A stretch of 64,000 bases of DNA, from positions 2,202,576 to 2,266,575 of the forward strand of contig OX639991.1 in NCBI GenBank assembly GCA_951828585.1, read 5' to 3'. The stretch is from Longimicrobiales bacterium (GTDB lineage: Bacteria; Gemmatimonadota; Gemmatimonadetes; Longimicrobiales; Gaopeijiaceae). The notes beneath the pieces were generated by a model. It made no database searches, had not been told where the DNA came from, and saw nothing but the letters and a program-made list of their open reading frames with translations. The translations under genes and the position numbers were made by a program. Position 1 is the stretch's first letter; each line of letters opens with the position of its first letter. Positions 25,995-35,048 of this stretch are shown here, piece by piece.

Positions 25995-27599
25995 ATGACC
26001 AGGACAAAGCTGACTCCCCACCGGACAACCGGTTTTGCCGCCGCGCTGCTGGCGGCGGCCCTCGCGAAGCCTGATCCCGCCGCCGGGCAGAGCTGGGCCG
26101 CAGTGGTCTCGGCGGAAACCACCTGCCGCGCCGAGCCATCGCCTTCGGCAGCTGCGGTGGGCATGCTCGATATCGGAAACGTGATCCTGGTCAACCGAAG
26201 GGTATCCGCCTCGGCGGGCCAGTGGATGCATGTCGTGCCCGGCCGATCCGGCGGCTACGTGATTCCCGGTGGCTGCTGGGTGCCCTCGGCGAACGTGGCC
26301 CGGACTACGGAGACCGCGCACTTCCTGCAATTGGCCGACAGGCTGTTGTCCTCGGACGTCCGGCCTGCCCTCGATGAACTGCTTGCCGTCCACAACCTGT
26401 TCGGTCTTTCCTGGAATCGGGATCGGGTGGAGGCGTCCGCCGCCCTCAGCCAGCGGCGCACGGCCCTGTTGGCCAAGGCGGTGGAGGTGGCGCAGGGGCC
26501 GCAGTGGGGCGGTCCCCGCCCGGCCGACGACCCGCTGGTGCTTGCGTGGCTCGAGTCGCTCGGAGAACAGGTGAGGTACTCCGAGGACAGGAGCGGCCGG
26601 GGCAGGTGGACGGTGGTCATGGAAGCGCCCGAAGGGGAAGAAAAGCCGTCGAGGTCGCGGCAGGTTGAGCCGGCGGCCGCGCCCGAGGGGTGGGGAATGG
26701 CGGTCATCGCTCCTGATGTGGCCTGTCGCACTCGCCCGTCGCGGACTGCGTGGAGTTGGACGACACTGCCGGTAGACCTGCACTTCCGCACGGAGCGGGC
26801 GGATACAAGCGTTGCCGGCGATGCGTGGGTCTTCGTCCGGGAACAGGGGTGCTGGGTGTTGGCGGCGCACACCGCCACGGGCGGCACGGACGAGCATGTT
26901 CTGGCGATCGCCGACCGGTTCCTGATTTCGGGCGAGGCGTGGTCATTCGAGAATCACCTGCGGGTGCATAACGTCCTGTCCAGCCGAAACCGGGGGCACC
27001 GCGAGGATGTCGAGGCCTCGGCGATTCTGGGACTCCGGCGGCTGCAGGTGTTGCGGGGTGCGCTCCGACCCCTCCGTCCTGGCGATGCCGATGCGCTGAC
27101 GCGGGCTTGGATCGGGTCGCTGGGAGACGAAGTCAAACTTGCGCATGAAGGGCACATCTGGACGGTGAGCGACGAGGCGTATTTCAACCTGTACGAGAAG
27201 CACCGGCCGCACCCGTTCGCGGAGGAGATCCTGTGGGAGTACGCGGGCGAATCGGTCCGCCGTGACTGCGAGGGGGGGTTCGCTTGCAGCGTGAAGGAGA
27301 GCGTCATCAAGAGGCTGGCAAGGTACTGGATCGACTTCCCGAACGGCCGTCACATCGTCGAAGCGGTGGAGTTGGGGCGGACCGAACTCGGCTACGGTCT
27401 CGAGTATTGCAAAGCCGCGCGGGGACCCGAGCCGGGCTCGCAGGAGGGCAGAATGTGGGGATGGTCGGGGTGGGACCGGTCCGGGGAGGAGATCACGCGG
27501 GAGCTGTTGGCGACGCTGGAAGGGGTGAGTGAGGAGGACAAGGCGCCGCTGTTGGAGATGTTGGGGGGACTAAACAGGTGCGCGGGGATGGGGGGGTAG
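25995..27599 (+). CDS. Secreted protein with duplicated SH3-like region
   Basis: 534 residues. A signal peptide (FAAALLAAALAKPDPAAGQ) is followed by two related halves: TCRAEPSPSAAAVGMLDIGNVI...GCWVPS...HFLQLADRLL...LLAVHNLF and ACRTRPSRTAWSWTTLPVDLHF...GCWVLA...HVLAIADRFL...LRVHNVL. Each half resembles a bacterial SH3-like domain followed by a helical segment. The C-terminal 130 residues are helical and contain cysteines. Function unknown; a periplasmic or surface protein is likely. Confidence 0.65.
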   Translation: MTRTKLTPHRTTGFAAALLAAALAKPDPAAGQSWAAVVSAETTCRAEPSPSAAAVGMLDIGNVILVNRRVSASAGQWMHVVPGRSGGYVIPGGCWVPSANVARTTETAHFLQLADRLLSSDVRPALDELLAVHNLFGLSWNRDRVEASAALSQRRTALLAKAVEVAQGPQWGGPRPADDPLVLAWLESLGEQVRYSEDRSGRGRWTVVMEAPEGEEKPSRSRQVEPAAAPEGWGMAVIAPDVACRTRPSRTAWSWTTLPVDLHFRTERADTSVAGDAWVFVREQGCWVLAAHTATGGTDEHVLAIADRFLISGEAWSFENHLRVHNVLSSRNRGHREDVEASAILGLRRLQVLRGALRPLRPGDADALTRAWIGSLGDEVKLAHEGHIWTVSDEAYFNLYEKHRPHPFAEEILWEYAGESVRRDCEGGFACSVKESVIKRLARYWIDFPNGRHIVEAVELGRTELGYGLEYCKAARGPEPGSQEGRMWGWSGWDRSGEEITRELLATLEGVSEEDKAPLLEMLGGLNRCAGMGG

Positions 27600-27700
27600 G
27601 CCCAGGCTGACCCTCGGTCCGCGCACCGCTTGCCGGACCCGCGTTCAAGACTTCGATTGAACAGCACTGTCTGAAGTTATCCCCTTGGGAGGGCCGAGCG

Positions 27701-28753
27701 ATGAACTCCTTGCGCCGTGCAATGTTGGCGGTCTCCACCGTCATCCTGACGACCCCGCTGTCCCTGCTTGCCCAGGACCCCGATCCCCCCCAGGGATCCG
27801 ACCCCACGCTCGAAGAATGGCAGGTCCCCTGGACCCAAAGCCGCCCCCGCGACCCCTACGTCGCCCCGGACGGTCGCGTCTGGTTCGTCGGTCAGCGCTC
27901 CCACTACGCCGCCGTGCTCGACCCCGCGACGGGCGAGTTCAGGAAGTACGACCTTCCCGACGGCGCCGGCCCGCACACGCTGGTGGTGGGCGACGACGGC
28001 ATTGTCTGGTATACCGGCAACCGGGTCGGCAACCTTGGCCGTCTCGATCCCGCGACCGGCGACATCGAGATCTTCCCGATGCCCGACGAGCGCGCCCGCG
28101 ATCCGCACACCTTCGCCTTCGACGCCGCAGGCGACCTCTGGTTCACCGTCCAGGGGGGCAACTTCGTGGGCAAGTTCTGGCGGGAGACGGGGGACGTGCG
28201 GCTGGTCGAGATACACGAGAACCCCGGCGGGCGGGGCGGATCGACCCGGCCCTACGGACTGAAGATGGACTCCCGCGACCGGCCCTGGGCGACCCTCTTC
28301 GGCACGAACGAGCTGGTCATGGTCGATCCGGAGACCTTCGAGCCCACCTACTTCGAGCTTCCCGACGGCGCCCGGCCGCGGCGGCTGGTCATCGACTCGA
28401 AGGATATCGTCTGGTATGTGGACTACGCGCGCGGGTACCTTGGCCGCCTCGACCCGGAGACCGGCGAGGTCACCGAGTGGGCCAATCCAAGCGGCGAAGG
28501 TGCGCGCCCGTATGGGGTCGCCATCGACGGCGACGACCGCGTCTGGTTCGTCGAGACGGGGGTGCGGCCCAACAAATTCGTGGGCTTCGACACCCGCAAC
28601 GAGGAGTACATCAGCGTGCTGGAGGTCGAGAGCGGCGGCGGGAGCATCCGTCACATGTACTTCGATCCGAAGACCAACACGGTCTGGTTCGGCACCGACG
28701 CCAATACGATCGGGCGCGCGGTGCTTCCGCCGGTCAGGATAGTCAGCGACTAG
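27701..28753 (+). CDS. Secreted Vgb-like streptogramin-lyase-type propeller
   Basis: 350 residues with a signal peptide (LAVSTVILTTPLSLLAQ). It has at least six repeats of the form DGRVWFV, DPATGEFRKYDLPDG, GIVWYTG, GRLDPATGDIEIFPMP, DLWFTVQ and ETGEVTEWANP, which match virginiamycin B lyase (Vgb) and related propellers. True Vgb opens streptogramin rings, but most environmental members are of unknown substrate, so resistance is not implied. Placement between a secreted protein and a K+ channel gives no operon clue. Confidence 0.82.
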   Translation: MNSLRRAMLAVSTVILTTPLSLLAQDPDPPQGSDPTLEEWQVPWTQSRPRDPYVAPDGRVWFVGQRSHYAAVLDPATGEFRKYDLPDGAGPHTLVVGDDGIVWYTGNRVGNLGRLDPATGDIEIFPMPDERARDPHTFAFDAAGDLWFTVQGGNFVGKFWRETGDVRLVEIHENPGGRGGSTRPYGLKMDSRDRPWATLFGTNELVMVDPETFEPTYFELPDGARPRRLVIDSKDIVWYVDYARGYLGRLDPETGEVTEWANPSGEGARPYGVAIDGDDRVWFVETGVRPNKFVGFDTRNEEYISVLEVESGGGSIRHMYFDPKTNTVWFGTDANTIGRAVLPPVRIVSD

Positions 28754-28906
28754 TTGTTTTGGCGTCACCAATGCAGGACTGACGACCACTCGACCGCCGA
28801 AGTTCGAACCGGGGCCCCTGGGTTGGTCCCCAACCGTCGGGCAGGGCAGAATTGTCATGATGCAAGTTGGCCCCCGACACGATCAAGCAACCCCGGGAGA
28901 CACGAA

Positions 28907-29595
28907 ATGACCCGCACCTCTCCATTCTCCGAACGAACCGAACGCCTGATCCTCGCCCTCATCGGCGCGGACTTGCTGCTCCAGTGCGTCGAGACGGTGG
29001 ACGCGTTCGCCCATGCGGCCACGTACTTCCGCTGGGCCAGCGTGGGCATCTGGGCCGTCTATACGGTCGAGTGGTGCGTTCGCATCCGCCGGGCCGAGGA
29101 CTGGCGGAAGTATGCCTTCAGCTTCATCGGGATCGTGGACTTCGTGGCCATCCTGCCGCTGTGGCCGTTCACCGGATTCGATCTAAGCTAAGGGCGCTTC
29201 GTGCCTTTCGCCTGTTTCGCCTCTTCGTCACAACGGCCAAACTCGCCAGCCGCACCAGCGCGGTGGCCAAGCTCGTAAGGGCGTTCCGCTTCGCCCTGGA
29301 CGAGGCCGGTGCGCTGTTTGCCGGCACGGGCATCATCGTGATCACGGCGGGGTTCGGCATGTACCACCTCGAAAACGCGGTCCAACCCGAGGTCTTCGGC
29401 TCGGTGTACGATGGGTTGTGGTGGGCGGTGATCACCTTGACGACGGTTGGTTACGGCGACATCCAGCCCATCACCGCCGCCGGGAAGATCCTGGCCACCC
29501 TCGCTATGTTCGCCGGAATCGGAGTCATCGGATCGGCCTGTGGAATCATGGCGGACGCGCTGCGGGAGTCTGGTGCTGCCGAGGAGGTGGGCTAG
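28907..29595 (+). pseudogene. Voltage-gated K+ channel, frameshifted
   Basis: MTRTSPFSERTERLILALIG to WPFTGFDLS (28907-29191) is one frame, and KLRALRAFRLFRLF to DALRESGAAEEVG (to 29595) is another. Together they form a Kv-type channel of about 229 residues: S1-S4-like segments, an arginine-rich S4 (LRALRAFRLFRLF) and the selectivity filter TTVGYGD. One base seems lost near 29184-29192, in the S3-S4 linker. The TAG stop at 29593-29595 is part of the CTAG that bounds the adjoining MITE-like element, so the insertion may have set the C-terminus. Confidence 0.8.
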
Positions 29596-29754
29596 TGTCG
29601 TGTCCCGGAAATTTCTTGGCTATTCGAGCACCGATGCATCCGGCCCTGCGGCGTTGCTCCTCCTCGAAATAGCGTTGCTATTCCTCGTCGTCGCGCCTTG
29701 CAGGATCCGGCGCCTCGGCACTCTCGGTAGCTCACGAACTCCTGGGACACAACA
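29596..29754. mobile_element. MITE-like element 1, bounded by CTAG
   Basis: A 159-bp non-coding element between CTAG at 29592-29595 and CTAG at 29755-29758. Its ends are imperfect inverted repeats: TGTCGTGTCCCGGAAATTT on the left and the complement TGTTGTGTCCCAGGAGTTC on the right. The inside holds a hairpin AATAGC-GTT-GCTATT at 29668-29682 and GATGCATCCG. No transposase is encoded; a related full-length element would be the source of transposition. CTAG as a duplicated target suits IS5- or IS1182-type elements. Confidence 0.75.
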
Positions 29755-30087
29755 CTAGCAGCCCGTGGACAAGATCCCCCCGGCATTCGAGCGGCGATGC
29801 ATCCGCGCTGGCCGCTTCGCTTCAGCTGTTCATCCTGTAAAGCAAACATTACTTATGTCATGTGTAGTATACATTGTGCCGCCTCAAGGCTTCGCTCTGC
29901 GTTGCTCCTCGGGCGAATAGCGCTGCTATTCCCCCTTCATCGCGCCTTGCCAGCCCGGCGCCTCGCCGCTCTCGGTGCTCGTGCGGCTCTATCCACGATG
30001 GAGTGGACGCCCCCTCCCGACGGCATCGCAATGTGCCAAGATGGTACTGAGCGATATGTCGAACCATCTGAGGGAGGAGGCATCCAC

Positions 30088-31104
30088 ATGGAAGAGGTTA
30101 GCATCATCGGGATCGATCTGGCAAAGCGGAGCTTCCAGGTGCACGGGGCCAAGGCGGACGGGTCGGTGGCGTACCGCAGGAAGCTGAGCCGCGGGAAGCT
30201 GTTGGGCTTTCTCGCCGCGCAGCCGCCTTGCGCGGTGGCGATGGAGGCGTGCGCCAGCGCCCACTACTGGGGCCGGGAGATCATGGCACTCGGCCACGAG
30301 GTGAGGCTGGTTCCTCCGATCTACGTGAAGCCCTTCGTCAAGCGCCACAAGAACGACGCGGCCGACGCGGAGGCGATTACGGAGGCCGCGCAGCGTCCGA
30401 CGATGCACTTCGTGGCGGTAAAGACCGAGGCGCAACAGGCGCGGGGGATGCTCTTTCACACCCGTGACCTGCTGGTGCGCCAGCGCACGCAGACGATCAA
30501 CGCGCTTCGGGGCCACCTGGCCGAGTACGGCGTTGTGGCTCCGCAGGGCAGGTCCCGGATCGGGCAGCTGGCCCGGGTGCTCGAGGACGGCGACTGTGGC
30601 CTTCCGGAGGCGGTCGTCGAGCTGGGCCGTCTGCTGCTCGGTCGGATCGATGAGCTTGACGAGAAGATCGATGGGCTCGACCGCGAGATCCGGGTGAGCG
30701 CCCGGGAGTGTGAAGAGACGGCGCGTCTGATGACGATCCCCGGAATCGGGCCGGTCACCGCGATGGCCATCCAGGCCTTCGCACCGCCGATGGAGGGCTT
30801 CCGGTGCGGGCGCGACTTCTCGGCCTGGCTCGGCCTCGTGCCTCGGCAGCACACCACCGGCGGCAAGCCGAGGCTGGGCAGGATATCGAAGATGGGCCAG
30901 CGCGACCTGAGACGCCTCCTGGTCACGGGAGCCATGGCGGTCATTCGGCATGCGAGCCGGGGCGGTGAGGCTGCGGATCCGTGGCTGGCCGGGATGCTGG
31001 CGCGCAAGCCCAGGAAGCTGGTTGCGGTAGCGCTCGCCAACAGGACGGCGCGGAGGGTCTGGGCCCTGGCCGCCAGGAAGGAGGCGTACCGCGCTGTCGC
31101 CTGA
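30088..31104 (+). CDS. IS110/IS1111-family transposase (DEDD)
   Basis: 338 residues from the ATG at 30088, which follows a GGGAGGAGG ribosome-binding site. The N-terminal DEDD/RuvC-like domain has IIGIDLAKRSFQVHG (first D), VAMEACASAHYWGRE (E) and KNDAADAEAI (D, D). The C-terminal Transposase_20 domain has MTIPGIGPVTAMAI, FSAWLGLVPRQHTTGGK and ISKMGQRDLRRLLV with the conserved serine region. These enzymes insert elements with a guide RNA made from the element itself. The gene looks intact. Confidence 0.93.
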   Translation: MEEVSIIGIDLAKRSFQVHGAKADGSVAYRRKLSRGKLLGFLAAQPPCAVAMEACASAHYWGREIMALGHEVRLVPPIYVKPFVKRHKNDAADAEAITEAAQRPTMHFVAVKTEAQQARGMLFHTRDLLVRQRTQTINALRGHLAEYGVVAPQGRSRIGQLARVLEDGDCGLPEAVVELGRLLLGRIDELDEKIDGLDREIRVSARECEETARLMTIPGIGPVTAMAIQAFAPPMEGFRCGRDFSAWLGLVPRQHTTGGKPRLGRISKMGQRDLRRLLVTGAMAVIRHASRGGEAADPWLAGMLARKPRKLVAVALANRTARRVWALAARKEAYRAVA

Positions 31105-31381
31105 GCGGGCAGCGAAAGGAAAGTAGCGAAGCAGAAAAGCCGACGGGAGAATTGGGCGGCAGGACGCACGAACGGAGTAAGGGCAAACGGTCGATGAGAC
31201 GGGATCGGAAAAACCAGCTAGCAGTCCAGGGCCTGAGAGCCCGCTTCCACGATTTGGATCCGATCTCACGAACACCATACGGGCCCGCGGCCAACGAGAG
31301 CCGCATCAAGAGGCCGGACATACGACAGTACCTGACCAGATTGCCACCGACTCGGTTCCCGCATCCGGGCTTGCCCACCCT
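31105..31381 (+). ncRNA. Candidate seekRNA/bridge RNA region of the IS
   Basis: 277 bp between the transposase stop and the right subterminal repeat, with no convincing reading frame. In the IS1111 group the guide RNA that pairs with target and donor DNA is encoded at this 3' end, so this is the expected place. I cannot fold it here; G/C-rich paired-looking blocks such as CAGGGCCTGAGAGCCCGC at about 31228 suggest structure. The call is by position and family knowledge. Confidence 0.45.
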
Positions 31382-31668
31382 GGGGCGTCCACATACGGAC
31401 TGCTAGGCCGACCCCTCATTCCCGTCGTCTACCCTGACGATGAAATCCAGGCCACCCCACCCGCCCCACCCACACAACATTTGTTCCCTCCCAACCCCCC
31501 CTCCCCCTCCCCGTGTGCGACGGCCGCTCGGCTGCCATTCGCCCCCTTGAACATCCGCCCACCCGATTGCAGGTTCCCATTATGGCCCCAGCGTTTGCAC
31601 CACACCCGACGGCCTCTGCGGACACCCGCGCGGGCGCGTCCCAACCACACCTGGAGGACAGTCCAGAC

Positions 31669-33849
31669 ATGAGCACCCAGAGACGTTTCGATTCCGTCAG
31701 CGCGGCCAAGACCTGGAGCCGGAGACCCGAATCCCGATCGGGGGACCGCGACCTCCTGCCGCGCGTCTTCGGAGAGGACACCTTCGGCATGCGCGAGATG
31801 CAGTCACGTTTGCCCGACAACGTCTTCAAGCAGCTCGTGAGCACCATCGACCACGGCGAGGAACTCGATCCCGGCATTGCGGACACGGTGGCCGCGGCGA
31901 TGAAGGACTGGGCGCTCTCGCGCGGCGCGACCCACTACACGCACTGGTTCCAGCCGCTCACCGGCAGCACCGCCGAGAAGCACGACTCGTTCCTGAAGGT
32001 CGGCCGCGACGGCCGCGCCATCACCGATTTCGGGGGTGACGAGCTCGTCCAGGGCGAGCCGGACGCCTCCTCGTTCCCGTCGGGGGGTCTGCGCGCCACC
32101 TTCGAGGCCCGCGGCTACACTGCCTGGGATCCGACCTCGCCCGCCTTTATCATGGGCGGCGAGTCGGCGACCTACCTCTGCATCCCCACCGCGTTCTCCA
32201 GCTGGGGGGGGGAGAGCCTGGACGCCAAGATCCCGCTGCTCAAGTCCGTGGATGCGCTCGACCGGGTCACTCGCCGCGCGCTCAAGCTCTTCGGGGTGGA
32301 CGCCGGCCGCGTCACCGCCAGCCTGGGCCCCGAGCAGGAGTTCTTCCTCCTCGACCGCGAATTCTATTACCGCCGCCCGGACCTGATGACCTCGGGCCGC
32401 ACCCTCTTCGGGGCGAAGCCGCCGCGGGGGCAGGAGCTCGACGACCACTACTTCGGCTCGATCCACGAGCGGGTGCTGGCGTGCATCCAGTCCGTCGAAA
32501 TGGATCTGTACCGGCTGGGCGTGCCCATGAAGACCCGCCACAACGAGGTGGCACCGGGCCAGTACGAGATGGCCCCGGTCTACGAGAGGGCGAATGTGGC
32601 CTCCGATCACCAGCAGCTGACGATGCGGATCCTGGAACGCAACGCGCGCCAGTACGGGTTCATCTGCCTCCTGCACGAGAAGCCCTTTGCCGGGATCAAC
32701 GGGAGCGGCAAACACGTCAACTGGTCGTTCGGGACCTCGGACCGGAACCTGGTGGACCCTGGGGACACGCCCCACGACAACCTGATGTTCCTCTTCTTCT
32801 GCACGGCGGTGATGAGCGCGGTGGAGAAGCACCAGGACCTGCTTCTGGCCTCCGTCTCGACCGCCGGGAACGACCACCGCCTGGGCGCCAACGAGGCCCC
32901 GCCCTCGATCATTTCGGTGTTCCTGGGACAACAGCTGGAGGACATCTTCAACCAGCTGGAAGAGTCGGGGCGCGCCAAGGAGAGGGAGCGCGAGGGGCTG
33001 CTCGGTCTGGGCGTCAACGTGCTTCCGGACCTTCCGCGCCACTCGGGGGACCGCAACCGCACCTCGCCCTTCGCCTTTACCGGGAACAAGTTCGAGTTCC
33101 GCGCGGTGGGCTCCGCGGCCAGCATCTCGCTGCCGGCCACGGTTCTGAACACCATCGTCGCCGAGGCGATCGACGAGTGGACGGACGTGCTGGAGCCGAT
33201 CGTCGAGGCCGGCACCTCGATCGAAGACGCGCTCTGGACACTGCTGTCGAACGAGATCCCGTCCTTCAAGCGGATCATCTTCAACGGCGACAACTACTCG
33301 AGCGAATGGGTCGAGGAGGCGGCGCGCCGCGGACTGCTCAACACGGGATCCGCGGTCGATGCGCTGCCGGCCCTCGCCGCGCACAAGAACGAGGCGCTCT
33401 TCGACAAGTTCGGCGTGATGTCGCCGCGTGAGCTGGAGGCGCGGCTCGAAGTGCTGACCGAGCAGTACTTCATCAAGATCAACATCGAGGGCGAGACGGC
33501 GGCGCGCATTGCCCGCTGCATGATCCTGCCGGCGGCGGTCAGCTATCTGAACCAGCTAGGGTCGGCGCGCAACGGGGCCAGGTCAGCGGGTGCTTCCACG
33601 GCGGGTCTGGATGCCAACTTGGCCCGGGTCTCCGGCCTCATCGACGAGTTGAGCGCCACTCTCGACGAACTCGACGCGCAGAACGAGGAGCTCGGCGGCG
33701 ACGAGGTGTCGTCGAAGGTGATCCACATGAAGAACAACGTGATCCCGGCGATGAACGCGGTGCGGGAGGTGGCCGACCGCATGGAGAAGGTGATTCCGGA
33801 CGATCTGTGGCCGCTGCCGACGTACCGCGACATGCTGTTCGTCAAGTAG
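31669..33849 (+). CDS. glnN: Glutamine synthetase type III
   Basis: 726 residues from the ATG at 31669, behind GGAGGA; this length is typical of the dodecameric type III enzyme (GlnN). It makes glutamine from glutamate, ammonia and ATP. Type III markers are visible: DWALSRGATHYTHWFQPLTG, KTRHNEVAPGQYEMAP (residues 288-303), GINGSGKHVNWSF, NEAPPSIISVFLG and SPFAFTGNKFEFRAVG (about 467-482). The C-terminal helical region (after residue 630) is coiled-coil-like with SATLDELDAQNEELGG. A lipoprotein gene follows 20 bp later. Confidence 0.95.
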   Translation: MSTQRRFDSVSAAKTWSRRPESRSGDRDLLPRVFGEDTFGMREMQSRLPDNVFKQLVSTIDHGEELDPGIADTVAAAMKDWALSRGATHYTHWFQPLTGSTAEKHDSFLKVGRDGRAITDFGGDELVQGEPDASSFPSGGLRATFEARGYTAWDPTSPAFIMGGESATYLCIPTAFSSWGGESLDAKIPLLKSVDALDRVTRRALKLFGVDAGRVTASLGPEQEFFLLDREFYYRRPDLMTSGRTLFGAKPPRGQELDDHYFGSIHERVLACIQSVEMDLYRLGVPMKTRHNEVAPGQYEMAPVYERANVASDHQQLTMRILERNARQYGFICLLHEKPFAGINGSGKHVNWSFGTSDRNLVDPGDTPHDNLMFLFFCTAVMSAVEKHQDLLLASVSTAGNDHRLGANEAPPSIISVFLGQQLEDIFNQLEESGRAKEREREGLLGLGVNVLPDLPRHSGDRNRTSPFAFTGNKFEFRAVGSAASISLPATVLNTIVAEAIDEWTDVLEPIVEAGTSIEDALWTLLSNEIPSFKRIIFNGDNYSSEWVEEAARRGLLNTGSAVDALPALAAHKNEALFDKFGVMSPRELEARLEVLTEQYFIKINIEGETAARIARCMILPAAVSYLNQLGSARNGARSAGASTAGLDANLARVSGLIDELSATLDELDAQNEELGGDEVSSKVIHMKNNVIPAMNAVREVADRMEKVIPDDLWPLPTYRDMLFVK

Positions 33850-33869
33850 GCGACAGGGCGGAGATCGCG

Positions 33870-35048
33870 ATGCGCATCGGAGTGGGGGCCATTGGTGTGG
33901 CCGTGATGGTGGCCGCAACGGCCGCGTGCGAGGGTGGGGCGGGGGTGGGGGAGGATCAGGTCGTCGGGCAGCTGGGCCAGCCTGAGGCCGTCTACCCGGA
34001 GCCGTTCGCGGTCGTGTCCACGGTGCGCGAGTTCGACGACGGACGCGTTCTGGTGGCCGATCCGCTCGGGCAGGTGGTGGTGCGGCTCGACATGGACGCG
34101 GGCACGGCCGACACCATCGGGAAGGTCGGCGAGGGCCCCGACGAATACCGCCAGCCCGACGCGGTGTGGCCTCTTCCCGGCGGAAGGACGTTGCTGGTCG
34201 ACCTGGGCAACGGCCGCCTCACCGTACTGGGCCCCGATCTGGAGTTTGGCGAGACGCGTCCGTACGCCATACGCGACCCGGACCAGGGAAGTCTGCTCAT
34301 GGTCCTGCCACAGGGGGTGGACGATCGCGGCCGGCTCTACTTCCCCGACATCATGGCGATGGGCGGCGGTGCGGATTCCATGCCGATCGTGCGCCTGGAC
34401 CTGGAAACAGGGATGGCGGACTCGCTGGGGCTGGTCAAGGGACCGGAAACGTCACGGCGCACGACCGGGGGACCGGACAGCCAGAGAGAGGAAGTCAGCG
34501 CCATCCCGCTCTCACCGGCCGACGCCTGGGGCGTGTCGCGCGATGGGCGGGTGGTGATCGCGCGTTCGGGGGACTATCACCTGGACTGGATCGCCGACGA
34601 CGGCACGGCGACGAGCGGGCCTCCGGTGCCGTACGAGCCCGTGGCCATAGGGCCGGGAGAGAAGGTGGAATGGCGGGACGGCCGCTCCGAGATTGGCGGC
34701 GGATTCGGCATCGAGGCTACCGACATCAACGGCGTCATGACGATCCGCGCGACCCGGGGAGGTGCTTCCGATGACGACGACCTGGACCGATACCAGTGGC
34801 CCGACGTGATGCCGGCCTTCTACGGCCGCCCGATCCCGGTGGACGGACTGGGGCGGGCCTGGGTACGGCGGCATCGGGAGGCGGGGGAGGCTCCCGTCTA
34901 CGATGTTTTCGGTGGGTCCGGCGAGCGGGAGACGACGGTGGAGCTGGGAATGGGCCGGCGCGTGGTGGGCTTCGGCGACCGGAAGCTCTACGCGGTGCGA
35001 ATGGACGAGTACGGCCTGCAGATTCTGGAGCGCTACGCGCTGCCCTGA
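33870..35048 (+). CDS. Six-bladed beta-propeller lipoprotein
   Basis: 392 residues with a lipoprotein signal peptide and lipobox TAAC (VMVAATAACEGG). Blade motifs include FDDGRVLVADPLGQVVVRLDM, IGKVGEGPDEYRQPDAVWPLPGG, DDRGRLYFPDIMAMG and DGLGRAWVRRHREAGEA. It belongs to the same broad exported propeller group as the gene at 8788. It begins 20 bp after the glutamine synthetase gene, so read-through from glnN is possible, although a functional link is not obvious. Its end overlaps the convergent aconitase X small-subunit gene by 16 bp. Confidence 0.78.
   Translation: MRIGVGAIGVAVMVAATAACEGGAGVGEDQVVGQLGQPEAVYPEPFAVVSTVREFDDGRVLVADPLGQVVVRLDMDAGTADTIGKVGEGPDEYRQPDAVWPLPGGRTLLVDLGNGRLTVLGPDLEFGETRPYAIRDPDQGSLLMVLPQGVDDRGRLYFPDIMAMGGGADSMPIVRLDLETGMADSLGLVKGPETSRRTTGGPDSQREEVSAIPLSPADAWGVSRDGRVVIARSGDYHLDWIADDGTATSGPPVPYEPVAIGPGEKVEWRDGRSEIGGGFGIEATDINGVMTIRATRGGASDDDDLDRYQWPDVMPAFYGRPIPVDGLGRAWVRRHREAGEAPVYDVFGGSGERETTVELGMGRRVVGFGDRKLYAVRMDEYGLQILERYALP

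Larger units (their letters stand above)
29996..31395 (+). mobile_element. IS110-family element of IS1111 type
   Basis: A predicted 1400-bp element. It has an 11-bp subterminal inverted repeat, GTGGACGCCCC at 30003-30013 and GGGGCGTCCAC at 31382-31392, with 7 bp outside on the left and 3 bp on the right when ends are set so that the interrupted host repeat is restored. Subterminal inverted repeats and insertion into terminal repeats of other elements are known IS1111-group traits. It carries one transposase gene and a 277-bp non-coding stretch downstream of it. Confidence 0.78.
29759..31402. mobile_element. MITE-like element 2, interrupted by an IS
   Basis: The left end CAGCCCGTGGACAAGATC follows CTAG at 29755-29758, and the right end ...GGACTGC is followed by CTAG at 31403-31406. 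The pieces left and right of the inserted IS (29759-29995 and 31396-31402) join to TATCCACGGACTGCTAG, a near-complement of the left end. The inside shares GATGCATCCG, the GAATAGC-GCT-GCTATTC hairpin (29915-29931) and neighbouring blocks with element 1, though the terminal repeats differ. An AT-rich 60-bp insert is present in it. Confidence 0.6.

Noticed and set aside
27701..28753. Vgb-like gene as an antibiotic-resistance determinant
   Set aside because: Vgb-type propellers are very common in environmental bacteria with unknown substrates; nothing links this one to streptogramins.
10606..31486. 15-bp match ACATTTGTTCCCTCC near 10606 and 31472
   Set aside because: One or two such matches are expected by chance in 64 kb; flanks differ.
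31407..31668. C-rich leader before glutamine synthetase as a riboswitch
   Set aside because: No conserved riboswitch motif (for example glutamine or TPP) is visible; it is a plain C-rich leader.
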